A stretch of DNA of 64,000 bases from Bianquea renquensis (GTDB taxonomy: Bacteria; Bacillota; Clostridia; Lachnospirales; Bianqueaceae), in the NCBI RefSeq assembly GCF_014384895.1, contig NZ_JACRSQ010000003.1:1-64000 (forward strand), in the 5' to 3' direction. Position numbers and translations under genes: made by a program. Under the pieces are notes generated by a model. It was not told where the DNA came from. It made no database searches and saw only the letters and a program-made list of their open reading frames with translations. The stretch's first letter is position 1. Every line of letters starts with the position of its first letter. Shown piece by piece: positions 40,359-49,694 of this stretch.

Positions 40359-42149
40359 ATGGCAAGAAAATTAGTCATGGGCAATGAGGCCATTGCCCTA
40401 GGCGCCATCCACGCCGGCGTCAATCTCGTATCCGGCTACCCCGGAACTCCCTCCACGGAGGTGTTGGAGACTGTGGCGAAGCAGAATCCCGGCGACATCT
40501 ATGTAGAATGGTCTGTCAATGAGAAAGCGGCTTTAGAGGTGGCGGCGGGCGCCGCCTATACAGGCGCCCGCTCCATGGTCACCATGAAACAGGTGGGCCT
40601 CAACGTGGCAAGCGACCCCCTGATGAGCCTTGCCTACATCGGCGTCAAAGGCGGTATGGTGATTCTCGTTGCCGACGATCCCGGCCCCATCTCCTCCCAG
40701 ACGGAACAGGACACCCGCCACTTTGCCAAGTATGCCAATCTTCCTGTCTTTGACCCGACAACGCCGGAGGAGGCCTACGAAATGATCGAGGAAGCCTTCG
40801 ATTTTTCAGAAACCTACCAGATTCCCGTCATCTTTCGTCCTACGACGCGGATCTGCCATGGCTGTGCCACTGTGGATATTCGGGAAGGCCGCAGAGTCCA
40901 ACGTCGGGAAGGCTTTGTCAAAGACCCGAAATGGACAATTTTTCCGAAGCTCTCCTATGAGAACCATCTCAAGATCGAAGCTCTGGCTCGCGAGCTGAGC
41001 AATGTTTTCTCCACCTATGGGCGCAACGCTGTGGAGGGAAGCGGCGATCAGGTCATCGTCGCGTCAGGCGTCGCATATACATATGCAAAAGAGGCCTTGA
41101 CCTCACTTCAAGCCTCATGCCGGCTGGTCAAATTGGTGACGGCCAACCCTTTCCCGAAGGATTTTGCCCGATCTTTCTTACAGAGCGCGTCCCAAGTATT
41201 GGTGTTGGAAGAGTTGGACCCTGTCATTGAAGAGGAACTGACGCGGCTATGCGGGGAGGATGGCCTTCCCCTGACAATCTGCGGAAAACATACAGGGCAC
41301 ACGCCCTATGCCGGTGAATACAGTACGGAGGCGCTGCTGGAAATCATCAGTTCCTATCTGTCTGTACCGTATGAACGCCCCTCCCTCCCGCCACCCCCTG
41401 CGCTTCCCGTCCGCCCGCCCGTACTCTGCGCCGGCTGTCCTCACCGCGCTTCCTTCTACGCAGTCAAGCAAGCCATGAAAGGGCAGGATGCTGTCTTCAC
41501 CGGCGATATCGGCTGCTATACCCTGGGGAACGCAAAGCCGCTGGATATGGTGGATACCTGTCTCTGCATGGGCGCCGGCATCACCATCGCCCAAGGTCTT
41601 TCCCGTATGGAGCCCAATAAAAAACAGATCGCCTTTATCGGGGATTCCACCTTTTTCCACACGGGTATTGTCGGGATTCTCAATGCCGCGTATAATGAGA
41701 CAGATATCACCGTCGTCATCCTGGACAACAGCACGACGGCCATGACCGGCCATCAGCCCCACCCCGGCACCGGCCGGACCATGATGGGAGACATCAGCGA
41801 AAAGATTGACATTGAGGCACTTGTCAAAGCCTGCGGCGTCAAATGTGTCAAAACCGCCAATCCTCTTCACCTGAAGGAAGCCGTTGCCGCCGTATCGGAG
41901 GCCGCCTCTTTCTCCGGCGTCTCGGTTGTGATCTTCCGCTCCCCCTGTATCGCTCTGTTTAAGCCAGCGGTCAAGATGGAGATTCAGGATTCCTGTATAA
42001 ACTGCAAAAAATGCATTCGTGAGATCGGCTGCCCCGCTATCACGACGGATGAGGGAAGGGTCCATATCGAGCCCAGTCTCTGTTATGGCTGCGGTCTCTG
42101 TTCTCAGATATGCCCTGTTCACGCGATTTCGGGAGGTGATTCAAAATGA
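40359..42149 (+). CDS. iorA: Indolepyruvate ferredoxin oxidoreductase, alpha subunit
   Basis: The 596-residue subunit has the pyrimidine domain with S-G-Y-P-G-T-P-S-T-E at residues 24-33, a TPP-binding domain with G-D-I-G-C-Y-T-L-G near 387 and G-D-S-T-F-F-H near 428, and a C-terminal ferredoxin domain with two cysteine clusters (C-x2-C-x2-C-x4-C-P near 547 and C-x2-C-x2-C-x3-C-P near 577). Together with IorB it oxidatively decarboxylates aryl pyruvates from aromatic amino acids to aryl-acetyl-CoA and reduces ferredoxin. Length and motifs are complete. Confidence 0.95.
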   Translation: MARKLVMGNEAIALGAIHAGVNLVSGYPGTPSTEVLETVAKQNPGDIYVEWSVNEKAALEVAAGAAYTGARSMVTMKQVGLNVASDPLMSLAYIGVKGGMVILVADDPGPISSQTEQDTRHFAKYANLPVFDPTTPEEAYEMIEEAFDFSETYQIPVIFRPTTRICHGCATVDIREGRRVQRREGFVKDPKWTIFPKLSYENHLKIEALARELSNVFSTYGRNAVEGSGDQVIVASGVAYTYAKEALTSLQASCRLVKLVTANPFPKDFARSFLQSASQVLVLEELDPVIEEELTRLCGEDGLPLTICGKHTGHTPYAGEYSTEALLEIISSYLSVPYERPSLPPPPALPVRPPVLCAGCPHRASFYAVKQAMKGQDAVFTGDIGCYTLGNAKPLDMVDTCLCMGAGITIAQGLSRMEPNKKQIAFIGDSTFFHTGIVGILNAAYNETDITVVILDNSTTAMTGHQPHPGTGRTMMGDISEKIDIEALVKACGVKCVKTANPLHLKEAVAAVSEAASFSGVSVVIFRSPCIALFKPAVKMEIQDSCINCKKCIREIGCPAITTDEGRVHIEPSLCYGCGLCSQICPVHAISGGDSK

Positions 42150-42736
42150 CATTTAATTGTCTAATGACCGGCGTCGGAGGCCAGGGAACGGTTTTGGCCT
42201 CCAAGGTCTTAGCACAGACTGCGCTAAACGCTGGCTATTTTGTCCGCACCTCCGAAACCATTGGCATGGCTCAGCGGGGCGGCTGTGTCACCAGCCATAT
42301 CCGGTTTGGAGATGATTGCGCATCCCCAGCTGTCCCCCAGGGATGCGCCGACGTGATTGTGGGATTCGAGCCTTCGGAGGCTGTCCGCGGAAGCGTCTAC
42401 GTAAAACCCCATGGGATTATCCTCGTCAACACAAAAGCCATTAAACCCATCACCTCCTCCCTGACGGGGCAGGAATTCCACACAGACGAAATGCTCGCCT
42501 ATCTGCGAACCCGTTCCTCCAGGGTGATTGCCGTGAACGGCGAGGCTCTGTACACTCTGGCGGGAAATCCCCGGACGCTGAATATTATTTTGCTGGGCGC
42601 TGGCCTTGCCGAGGGGGCTTTCCCCTTCACTCGCGCTGCCATGGTCGCCGCCATGCGGCAAGTCCTGCCAGAAAAACTGTGGGCCATCAACGAAAAAGCG
42701 CTGGATCTCGGGTTATCGTATTTACAGTATCAGTAG
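42146..42736 (+). CDS. iorB: Indolepyruvate ferredoxin oxidoreductase, beta subunit
   Basis: The 196-residue protein has the gamma-type pyruvate-ferredoxin oxidoreductase domain: G-V-G-G-Q-G-T-V-L-A-S-K at residues 8-19, E-T-I-G-M-A-Q-R-G-G near 38 and G-F-E-P near 72. It pairs with IorA; the ATG overlaps the iorA stop by four bases. Confidence 0.93.
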   Translation: MTFNCLMTGVGGQGTVLASKVLAQTALNAGYFVRTSETIGMAQRGGCVTSHIRFGDDCASPAVPQGCADVIVGFEPSEAVRGSVYVKPHGIILVNTKAIKPITSSLTGQEFHTDEMLAYLRTRSSRVIAVNGEALYTLAGNPRTLNIILLGAGLAEGAFPFTRAAMVAAMRQVLPEKLWAINEKALDLGLSYLQYQ

Positions 42737-42745
42737 GAGGCCATT

Positions 42746-43984
42746 ATGTGCAACGATTCCACTTTTGAGAAGCTCCTCGCTCTGCTGCGGCGAGTTTCAG
42801 AACACAGTGAATTTTACAAGCAAAAATATCACAGAGAGGGATTTGATATTCGGGAGATCCAGACACCGGAGGACATCGCCAAAATTCCTCTCACCACTAA
42901 AAATGAACTTCGGGACGCCTACCCCCTCGGGTTACAGGCGGTTCCAGAGGAGGAGATCGTCCGCATCCACTCTTCTTCCGGGACAACGGGCCTGCCCATT
43001 ATCATGCCTTACACAAAAAAGGACGTGGAGGACTGGGCGATCCAATTCGAGCGCTGTTACCGCATGGCGGGCGTCACGGATCTTGACCGGATTCAGATCA
43101 CGCCTGGATACGGCTTGTGGACTGCCGGTATTGGGTTCCAGGCGGGGGCAGAGCGGCTGGGTGCCATGGTCGTCCCCATGGGGCCGGGCAATACGCCAAA
43201 GCAGATTCAGATGATGCAAGACTTAAAGACCACAGTCTTAGCCTCCACCTCGTCCTATGCCCTCCTATTGGCGGAGGAAATCATGTCCAAGGGGCTTCGC
43301 GACACGATTCACCTTAAAAAAGGGATCATCGGTTCTGAGCGCTGGGGGGATAAAATGCGCGCCCGCATCCAGCAGGAGCTGGGCATTGAGCTCTATGACA
43401 TCTACGGTCTGACGGAAGCCTACGGCCCCGGAATTTCCATCAGCTGCCAATACGATCAGGGTATGCATTATTGGGACGACTATCTGTATTTTGAGATCAT
43501 TGACAGCGCCACCGGCCAGGTTTTGCCCGAAGGGGAGCTGGGCGAGCTGGTCATCACCACCCTCGTCAAAGAAGGGTCTCCCCTGATCCGATACCGAACC
43601 CATGATATCACTCGCTTGATCCCTGGCCCCTGTCCCTGCGGCTCCCCCTATCCCCGCCATGACCGCATTGTGGGCCGGACCGATGACATGGTCAAGGTCA
43701 AGGGGGTCAATATCTTTCCCGGACAGATCGATTCGCTGCTCAGCTCTCTCCCCGGCGCGAGCAGCGAATATCAAGTCCATATCGACCATTTCAACGGCAA
43801 GGACCGGCTGCGGCTGCGCTTTGAAAAGGAGCCGGAGGTGGATGCGAAGACCCTTGAAGACACCGTCGTCCGCTCCTTCAAAAATCGGATCGGAATCACA
43901 ATCGCCGCGGAAGCTGTCGAGATCGGTGTCCTTCCCCGCAGCGAGAAGAAATCAAAGCGAATCTTTGATGAGCGGTACGCATAA
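42746..43984 (+). CDS. paaK: Phenylacetate-CoA ligase-like enzyme
   Basis: The 412-residue enzyme is an adenylate-forming ligase of the PaaK type: S-S-S-G-T-T-G near residue 75 (ATP loop), Y-G-L-T-E-A-Y-G near 222, Y-R-T-H-D near 283 and the C-terminal V-K-G-V-N-I-F-P near 318. With IorAB it interconverts aryl-acetates and aryl-acetyl-CoA; run in the energy-yielding direction, IorAB plus an acyl-CoA ligase can give ATP from aromatic amino acids. AGGAGG lies before the ATG. It closes the operon. Confidence 0.9.
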   Translation: MCNDSTFEKLLALLRRVSEHSEFYKQKYHREGFDIREIQTPEDIAKIPLTTKNELRDAYPLGLQAVPEEEIVRIHSSSGTTGLPIIMPYTKKDVEDWAIQFERCYRMAGVTDLDRIQITPGYGLWTAGIGFQAGAERLGAMVVPMGPGNTPKQIQMMQDLKTTVLASTSSYALLLAEEIMSKGLRDTIHLKKGIIGSERWGDKMRARIQQELGIELYDIYGLTEAYGPGISISCQYDQGMHYWDDYLYFEIIDSATGQVLPEGELGELVITTLVKEGSPLIRYRTHDITRLIPGPCPCGSPYPRHDRIVGRTDDMVKVKGVNIFPGQIDSLLSSLPGASSEYQVHIDHFNGKDRLRLRFEKEPEVDAKTLEDTVVRSFKNRIGITIAAEAVEIGVLPRSEKKSKRIFDERYA

Positions 43985-43992
43985 CAAGTACA

Positions 43993-44028
43993 ACGGCATA
44001 GCTTAGGTTAAGGCTGTGCCGTGTTTTA
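43993..44028. terminator. Terminator after paaK
   Basis: ACGGCATAGC 43993-44002 with GCTGTGCCGT 44013-44022 (one wobble), then TTTTAT. It also lies just beyond the end of the minus-strand permease gene. Confidence 0.7.
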
Positions 44029-44046
44029 TAATGAAGAAACACCCGC

Positions 44047-46581
44047 TTAATAGTCCACCTCCTGCAACGCATGGACAACCGCTTTTTTCAGAATCCATTT
44101 CTGAACAGGGACGCAGATTCCCACATTGATGAGGAGCATGACAAGGGCAAGCAGCGCGAAAAGGCCCACCATGGTGGCAAACAGCGCCGAAGTCCCCGGA
44201 TAGATTGTCGGCCAGCGCAAACAGTCCGCCGCTGCCAGCGCAAAAGCGCAGACACCGCCCGTCAGGATGCCAAATCCCCCATTGCTTACGTTCTCATGGA
44301 TCAGCAAGCGCCGCAACTGCTTGCCGTCCAAGCCAATGGCCCGAAACAATGTATATCCCTGCAAATTATTTTTCATCTTGATGACATTGATCAATGCCAA
44401 GGCAATGGTGCTGAGAGCCATAAACAGAACCAGAATCAGATAGACCGGCACCTTCACTTCATTGATCGTCCCCTCATACTTGGCATAGATACGGTTTCTA
44501 CTGTTCAATTCAACCTGATAGGACTTTGCCGTGGCCTGCCGCATGACCTTTTCCGCTATTTCCGGGTTGGTCTCCGGCGACGTATACGCAACCACTTCAT
44601 CGTACATCAGTCTCGGGTCCGCTTCCTTCATGACCCCATAGGAAAATAGCAGGCCGGATGGAAAATTATCAATCTTCCTGTCCGACTTTAGCGCGGCGGT
44701 AACGGTGGCCGTATACCAGTGAATCTCCACATTTCCTTTCAACGGCTCCTGATAATTCAAGGCCGCCGTGGACACCACCGGAAGGGAAAGCCTCACCTCG
44801 TCGCCGATGGAGTATCCGCCCCCCACTGCGATAAGCTCCCGGCCCGCCTCAAAGGCGTCAATATCCAGATTTCCCTCGAGATACGGAATAAAAGCTTCCA
44901 CCTGCTGCCGGTCAATGCCCCCAATGGGGTAGGGAAAGAAATCTTCCTGATCGGTATATCCAGCGTCCGCCATGGATTGAAGCACAGAGGGCTCCCCCTC
45001 GTTTCGAGGACTCCATGGGAGGTAGCCATGCAGAGATTCTGGGATGTCGGATTCCGCCTCATATACAATATGCATATTGTTCGTGATGATATTGCCACAG
45101 AACTCAATCTGGACAGCTGGCTTTTCCCGAAGCCACTGGATGGTCTCCCCCGTGACACCCATTTTCACTGGCACGGTGCTACCGAGTGTTGTAACCGTCC
45201 CTTGGGGGATAAGGATCTCATACTCCAACGTGTCAAATTTTTCTTTCATAAAATAGTATAGGGACATGCCATTGAATTCTGCCAGGTAAAAACCGAAGAC
45301 CAAGACAAAGGCGCATCCAAAGTGTAGGAGAACCACCAGGATATTTTGTTTCCGGTGCTTCACGATATTGGCTTTATCCCACAGGCTGGACAGGGATTGC
45401 GGGTATTTCCTAGAATTCCTGCGGAGCCTTCTTTTTTTCTCTGTCCTCTCATCCAAGGGCATGGAGCGCACTTGCCTGCCTGCCTTGAGAGCGTATCCGG
45501 CCACAACGCTTATGATGCTGACGGCAGCCGTGATGAGAAAGGGGGTGGCCCCAAACACTGGATAGAACACCTGGCCAAATCCCCTGCTCACCCCGAGAAT
45601 TCCGTACAGAAGCGCAATCCCCAGCCCACAGCCCAGGATGTAGGATATTCCGCTGAGAATGCCACCCTGTAGAATAAAGATTGCCACCGTCCGCCTTTTG
45701 TCCATGCCCACGCACCGCAGCAATTGGATATAGCGTTTGCGGCTGGAAAAGGTGATTTCCACAAGATTGAGAATTCCGACCAGCATGACAATCCAGACAA
45801 ATAGGGTCAGGGCCAGGGAGATGATCCTTGCGTTGCGGATCTGGGTCTCCTCAATACTGTCAGGATAGAGTGCAAAAATATTTTCATCATATTGCCCGCC
45901 ATATGTTTTCAGCGGTCCCTCAGTATCAGAAGTGCAGATGCAGGCATACAGGCAGTCCGGCTGTTCTCGACTCAGCAGAACGCCGGGAAAGGCCGTTTTC
46001 ACCTCTGCTTTTTGGATGCTATAAAAATTCTGAATGTCATATGAACACGTTGTCATATATTCGGACAGAATTCCCGTCAGCACATATTCGCGGTTCTCCA
46101 CCCCCGCCTCTGTCTGGATGGTTAGGGGGATGCGGTCCCCCACAGCGGCGTCCGGCGCTATGATATACAGGGTGTCGATCTCAGCCGCCACCTCATCCTC
46201 CCCCTCCGGCATCCTGCCCTCCAACAATCGAATGTTGCGCAGCTTCCGCATGGTCTCATCCATGTATCCCAGATAGGGCGTCATCTCCTCGACGATCCCC
46301 TGGCAGACGATGGGAGCCGTGGCCTGGGATAGTCCACTTCCATTTTGCGCCAGGGTATCCCGCTCCTTTCGGACTTGTTCGTAATCCGCATTAAAAATTG
46401 TACAGGTATAGGCACCATTCCGCTCGTCCCGCTGGACCCCATAGGTATAGACAGAGCTCTGATAGAAAAGCTGGATCGCTAGAATCCCGCTGGTTAGAAT
46501 GGCAATGCAAAGAGTGGCGATAAGGGTTTCCTTCTTATGTTGAATGAGGTAGCGAACCGCTAACAGCCAGCTAGCTTTCAA
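44047..46581 (-). CDS. FtsX/MacB-like ABC transporter permease
   Basis: The 844-residue protein has an N-terminal membrane helix (about 18-38), a large extracellular domain (about 45-250), three helices around 255-370, a helix near 415, a second extracellular domain (about 440-700) and three final helices (about 710-830). This duplicated four-plus-four-helix layout is that of FtsX-domain exporters of the bacitracin/peptide-resistance (BceB-like) and MacB/LolE kind. It forms a transporter with the ATPase that overlaps it by four bases. The substrate, perhaps a peptide or lipoprotein, is unknown. Confidence 0.85.
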   Translation of the reverse strand: MKASWLLAVRYLIQHKKETLIATLCIAILTSGILAIQLFYQSSVYTYGVQRDERNGAYTCTIFNADYEQVRKERDTLAQNGSGLSQATAPIVCQGIVEEMTPYLGYMDETMRKLRNIRLLEGRMPEGEDEVAAEIDTLYIIAPDAAVGDRIPLTIQTEAGVENREYVLTGILSEYMTTCSYDIQNFYSIQKAEVKTAFPGVLLSREQPDCLYACICTSDTEGPLKTYGGQYDENIFALYPDSIEETQIRNARIISLALTLFVWIVMLVGILNLVEITFSSRKRYIQLLRCVGMDKRRTVAIFILQGGILSGISYILGCGLGIALLYGILGVSRGFGQVFYPVFGATPFLITAAVSIISVVAGYALKAGRQVRSMPLDERTEKKRRLRRNSRKYPQSLSSLWDKANIVKHRKQNILVVLLHFGCAFVLVFGFYLAEFNGMSLYYFMKEKFDTLEYEILIPQGTVTTLGSTVPVKMGVTGETIQWLREKPAVQIEFCGNIITNNMHIVYEAESDIPESLHGYLPWSPRNEGEPSVLQSMADAGYTDQEDFFPYPIGGIDRQQVEAFIPYLEGNLDIDAFEAGRELIAVGGGYSIGDEVRLSLPVVSTAALNYQEPLKGNVEIHWYTATVTAALKSDRKIDNFPSGLLFSYGVMKEADPRLMYDEVVAYTSPETNPEIAEKVMRQATAKSYQVELNSRNRIYAKYEGTINEVKVPVYLILVLFMALSTIALALINVIKMKNNLQGYTLFRAIGLDGKQLRRLLIHENVSNGGFGILTGGVCAFALAAADCLRWPTIYPGTSALFATMVGLFALLALVMLLINVGICVPVQKWILKKAVVHALQEVDY

Positions 46582-47255
46582 GATAGCCCCCCTCCTATCC
46601 TGCCATCCTGGATGGTGATGACGGCTTCCATCTTGTCTGCAAGCTTTCGGTCATGTGTGACCAGAATCAGCGTCATATGAAAGTCTTGGGTCACCTCCAG
46701 CAGCAATGCGATCACCTCCGCACTCGTCTTAGAATCCAGATTTCCCGTGGGCTCGTCGCAGAGAAGAATTGGCGGTTTGTTCATGACGGCCCGGGCGATG
46801 GCGGTTCTCTGCTGCTGACCGCCGGACATCTGCCCTGGCAGATGCCCCAGCCGGCTGTGCAATCCCAACACCTCGACCACATGCTCAAAATACTCTCCAT
46901 CTACATCCCGCCCGTCGATGAGGAGGGGCAACATGATGTTTTCCTTCGCCGTCAACTCCGGGACAAGATTATAACTTTGAAAGACAAAACCTATGTTTTG
47001 TCTCCGAAAAGCGGATAGGGCTTGATCTTTCATTGTGTAGATGGACTGTCCCCGAAAGAAAACCTCCCCCTCCGTTGGTATGTCCAAAGCCCCCAATAAA
47101 TGCAAGAGCGTAGACTTACCGGAACCGCTTTCCCCCACGATGGCAATCTTTCCGCCCTCCGGTATGGTCAGCGAGCAGTGATCCAGCGCTACGACTGCGT
47201 TTTCATCACGCCCGTAACGCTTTGTCAAATTCTTGGTTGTCAAGATTGAATCCAC
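46578..47255 (-). CDS. ABC transporter ATPase (MacB/LolD type)
   Basis: The 225-residue ATPase has Walker A G-E-S-G-S-G-K-S-T near residue 39, the MacB-family insertion with F-V-F-Q-S-Y-N-L-V near 90, signature M-S-G-G-Q-Q-Q-R near 143 and Walker B L-L-C-D-E-P-T-G-N-L-D near 162. It energises the permease at 44047. The operon has an unusually long leader (47256-47512). No two-component system is adjacent. Confidence 0.9.
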   Translation of the reverse strand: MDSILTTKNLTKRYGRDENAVVALDHCSLTIPEGGKIAIVGESGSGKSTLLHLLGALDIPTEGEVFFRGQSIYTMKDQALSAFRRQNIGFVFQSYNLVPELTAKENIMLPLLIDGRDVDGEYFEHVVEVLGLHSRLGHLPGQMSGGQQQRTAIARAVMNKPPILLCDEPTGNLDSKTSAEVIALLLEVTQDFHMTLILVTHDRKLADKMEAVITIQDGRIGGGLS

Positions 47256-47277
47256 ACTAACCCCCCTTTAATTACAA

Positions 47278-47322
47278 ATTGTGAAGATTAGGCGGCAGAT
47301 CAAACCGCCTAATCTTCACAAT
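47278..47322 (-). promoter_or_regulatory. 18-bp perfect hairpin before the ABC operon
   Basis: 47278-47295 and 47305-47322 are exact reverse complements (ATTGTGAAGATTAGGCGG) with a nine-base loop, 23 bases upstream of the ATPase start and downstream of the promoter at 47519-47547. There is no T-run in the direction of the operon, so it is a leader structure or protein site and not a standard terminator. Confidence 0.6.
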
Positions 47323-47422
47323 AGTTCTCAAAATACCCCTTACACGATGTTAGACAAATCCGTCTATGCAATTGATATTGTACACGAACACAGTAATATA
47401 AATTGTTTCCCGACATTTTCTG

Positions 47423-47485
47423 CTATGCATCAATCTGACAAACACAAAGCAAGTTCCCATTCAAAGAATGCGTAAATCTAATCAT
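47423..47485 (-). CDS. Possible 20-residue leader peptide of the ABC operon
   Basis: ATG 47485-47483 lies about 28 bases after the expected transcription start and has AAAGGA just before it (short, three-base spacing). The product starts M-I-R-F-T-H-S-L-N and has two Cys. It would be the first translated frame of the leader. Support is only the site and position. Confidence 0.3.
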   Translation of the reverse strand: MIRFTHSLNGNLLCVCQIDA

Positions 47486-47518
47486 TATTCCTTTATTTTT
47501 ACAATTTGTTTTGTCATA

Positions 47519-47547
47519 ATTATACAATTTCTTTTTTGATCTGTCAA
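47519..47547 (-). promoter_or_regulatory. Consensus promoter of the ABC exporter operon
   Basis: Minus strand TTGACA (47542-47547), 17-base spacer, TATAAT (47519-47524): a full consensus match. The region 47548-47654 upstream is AT-rich and holds no gene. Confidence 0.8.
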
Positions 47548-47654
47548 TATATATTTAAATTTTGTCTTGTCGAAAAAAGTTGCGTTGCGCGAACTTTGCA
47601 AGAACCTTCGGTTCTTCGGATCTAGGTCCGCCTCACGGCAGACTTTCCTATAGA

Positions 47655-47692
47655 TAAAAAAGCCTTGTCGCTGCCACAGTGCAGCGCAAGGC
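47655..47692 (-). terminator. Terminator of the cob operon
   Basis: GCCTTG-CGCTGC and GCAGCG-A-CAAGGC (47662-47692) form a 12-bp stem with one bulge, followed on the minus strand by TTTTTTATC. Confidence 0.85.
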
Positions 47693-47720
47693 CCTTTCCC
47701 AATATATTCATCACGAGTTG

Positions 47721-48317
47721 CTACCCATTTAGCCCCTGTAGCACCCAATACACTGGCTCCCCAGCCCCTTCCAGGGTGGTTACCGCTCCTTGTCGCAATG
47801 CCAACCGCCAGAAAGCATCCTCGGGCAAATCCAGCAGAACCAGCAGCAGCGCCTTCAAAATTCCCTCGTGGGCTGTCAACAAAATCCGCTGTTCTGCCGG
47901 TATCTGACCTAACCGGCCCGCCAATCGGCTTGCCCGCGCCAGCATCTGTCGAAAGCTCTCCCCGCCGCCGGGGATCCCCGCCTTCCAGTCCGAACAGTAG
48001 GCGGCCCATCCCACAGGGTCCTCCTCCGCAATCTGCGTCCAGCTCTTTCCAGCCCAGGAGCCAAAGTCGGACTCCAGAAGCAGCGGCTCAAGGAGCAAGG
48101 GCACAGACGCATCACGGTCTCCCCGCAGAATCTCCGCCGTCTGGACCGCCCTGGAAAGCGGGCTCGACCAAATTTGATCGACATCCTCCTGCCATCGGCG
48201 AGCCAGCGCCTCGATCTGCCGCCGGCCTGTCTCATTCATCGGCTCATCCAGCTGCCCGCTGTAGTACCCGAGCCGATTCCACTCCGTCTGCCCATGGCGC
48301 GCCAAATACAGTTTCAT
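47721..48317 (-). CDS. cobC: Histidine phosphatase, probable alpha-ribazole phosphatase
   Basis: The 198-residue protein has the phosphoglycerate-mutase-like signature L-A-R-H-G-Q-T-E-W at residues 5-13 (catalytic His8), S-S-P-L-S-R-A near 52, E near 80 and a second catalytic His in T-A-H-E-G near 145. Together with cobS, cobU and cobT it completes the lower-ligand pathway, where it removes phosphate from alpha-ribazole phosphate. The start at 48317 overlaps the cobS end by four bases. Confidence 0.85.
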   Translation of the reverse strand: MKLYLARHGQTEWNRLGYYSGQLDEPMNETGRRQIEALARRWQEDVDQIWSSPLSRAVQTAEILRGDRDASVPLLLEPLLLESDFGSWAGKSWTQIAEEDPVGWAAYCSDWKAGIPGGGESFRQMLARASRLAGRLGQIPAEQRILLTAHEGILKALLLVLLDLPEDAFWRLALRQGAVTTLEGAGEPVYWVLQGLNG

Positions 48318-49102
48318 CCAAGCCCTCCCAGGATTCGCACCGCGATCACGGCCACAGTGAGAACAATACATTCTGTAACTTCTAGGGAAGCGCCTAAAGT
48401 GTCACCCGTCATACCGCCCAGCTTTCTGTAAATAAAGGCTCGAAAGCAAAGGCCCACAGCGATTCCAAAGGGAATCATGATCCATGCCGTATACCCACAT
48501 AAGCCTGTCAACGCCAGGCCTATGATAAGGGTAACCGGAAGGTTCATGGCATCCTTATGAGCAAAATACAGCCCCCCCATCCCCGTCTTGCGCGCGTACT
48601 CGGAAATATAGATCAGGAGCGCCATGACGATGCGACCCACAATGGGCGCGGCGACCACAGGGCCCAGCACACGACACCATAGATCCATCCCATTGCCATA
48701 TAGGCTCAGGCCACCGGCCAACTCTGTGTACATCACCCATTTACAGCCGAGCACCATCAGCATACCCAGAACGCCAAAAGAGCCAATCCGGCTGTCTTTC
48801 ATAATCTCCAGCATTCGCTCCCGATCCCGCACAGAAAATACTCCGTCCCAAGTATCGGACAGTCCGTCGAGATGCAGGCCACCTGTCATAAAGGTATCCA
48901 TAAGAACCGTCAAAAACCCTGCCGTAATAGGGGAAAAGACAAGATTGGCCAAATAGAATACGAGACAATTGAACAATCCGATTATAGCGCCGGCAACAGG
49001 GAAATATTTCACGCCTCTGGCAAAGATAGCATCATCGCCTTCTATCACCCACGGCAAAGGCAGGCGGGTCAAGAATTGTAGCGTGAGAACCAGCGATTTC
49101 AA
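48314..49102 (-). CDS. cobS: Adenosylcobinamide-GDP ribazoletransferase (cobalamin synthase)
   Basis: The 262-residue membrane protein has six or seven helices and the CobS motifs F-L-T-R-L-P near residue 10, G-G-L-H-L-D-G-L-S-D-T-W-D near 73-85 (metal-binding acids) and D-S-R-I-G-S-F-G near 103. It joins alpha-ribazole to adenosylcobinamide-GDP. It overlaps cobU by four bases. Confidence 0.95.
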   Translation of the reverse strand: MKSLVLTLQFLTRLPLPWVIEGDDAIFARGVKYFPVAGAIIGLFNCLVFYLANLVFSPITAGFLTVLMDTFMTGGLHLDGLSDTWDGVFSVRDRERMLEIMKDSRIGSFGVLGMLMVLGCKWVMYTELAGGLSLYGNGMDLWCRVLGPVVAAPIVGRIVMALLIYISEYARKTGMGGLYFAHKDAMNLPVTLIIGLALTGLCGYTAWIMIPFGIAVGLCFRAFIYRKLGGMTGDTLGASLEVTECIVLTVAVIAVRILGGLG

Positions 49103-49689
49103 CGCAGGTCTCCTCCTTTCACATACAGAGGGAGTCCACTGACCATAAATACCACATTGGACATCCCTTCCGCCAGCGTCTGATTGGTGCGTCCGGCCAT
49201 ATCCCGGAAGATTCGCCCTAGAAGCCGCTCCGGCACCACACCCATACCTAACTCATTGGTCACCGCAATCACATGGCAATCCGCCGCTCGGATTCCCTGA
49301 ATCAGTCTTCGGGCCTCCTCCTTTGCCATCTGATCCAGCTCTTCTGTCTGGGCCTTTTGTAGCGTATCTGGGTCCTGCTCTCCAATGTGATCGAACAAAA
49401 GGTTCGTCAGCATCACCGTCACGCAGTCCAGCAAAATGACATCATATACTTTGGACTTCTGCCGGATCACATCCGCCAAATTCTGGTACCCCTCATAGGT
49501 GTCCCACGTCGCCGGACGACTTTCCTGATGCTTCTTAACCCTCTGCTCCATTTCCCAGTCAAAGACTTTGGCCGTGGCGATATACAGCACCCTGCCCTCC
49601 GGACTCATTCTATATGCTAAATTCTGCGCGAAGCCACTCTTACCACTTCGCGCACCGCCCGTAACCAAAATCTTTTTCACATCCACCAT
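49099..49689 (-). CDS. cobU: Adenosylcobinamide kinase/guanylyltransferase
   Basis: The 196-residue protein has the P-loop V-T-G-G-A-R-S-G-K-S at residues 9-18, Y-I-A-T-A near 37, H near 54 in the K-K-H-Q segment that forms the guanylylated histidine, D-C-V-T near 88 and T-N-E-L-G-M-G near 144. It phosphorylates adenosylcobinamide and adds GMP. Confidence 0.95.
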   Translation of the reverse strand: MVDVKKILVTGGARSGKSGFAQNLAYRMSPEGRVLYIATAKVFDWEMEQRVKKHQESRPATWDTYEGYQNLADVIRQKSKVYDVILLDCVTVMLTNLLFDHIGEQDPDTLQKAQTEELDQMAKEEARRLIQGIRAADCHVIAVTNELGMGVVPERLLGRIFRDMAGRTNQTLAEGMSNVVFMVSGLPLYVKGGDLR

Positions 49690-49694
49690 ACGAC

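Noticed and set aside
41247..42122. 291-codon frame on the minus strand
   Set aside because: It mirrors iorA, whose TPP and iron-sulfur motifs are clear.
47485..48009. 174-codon minus-strand frame
   Set aside because: Most of it lies in another frame of cobC and the rest crosses a strong terminator and a consensus promoter.
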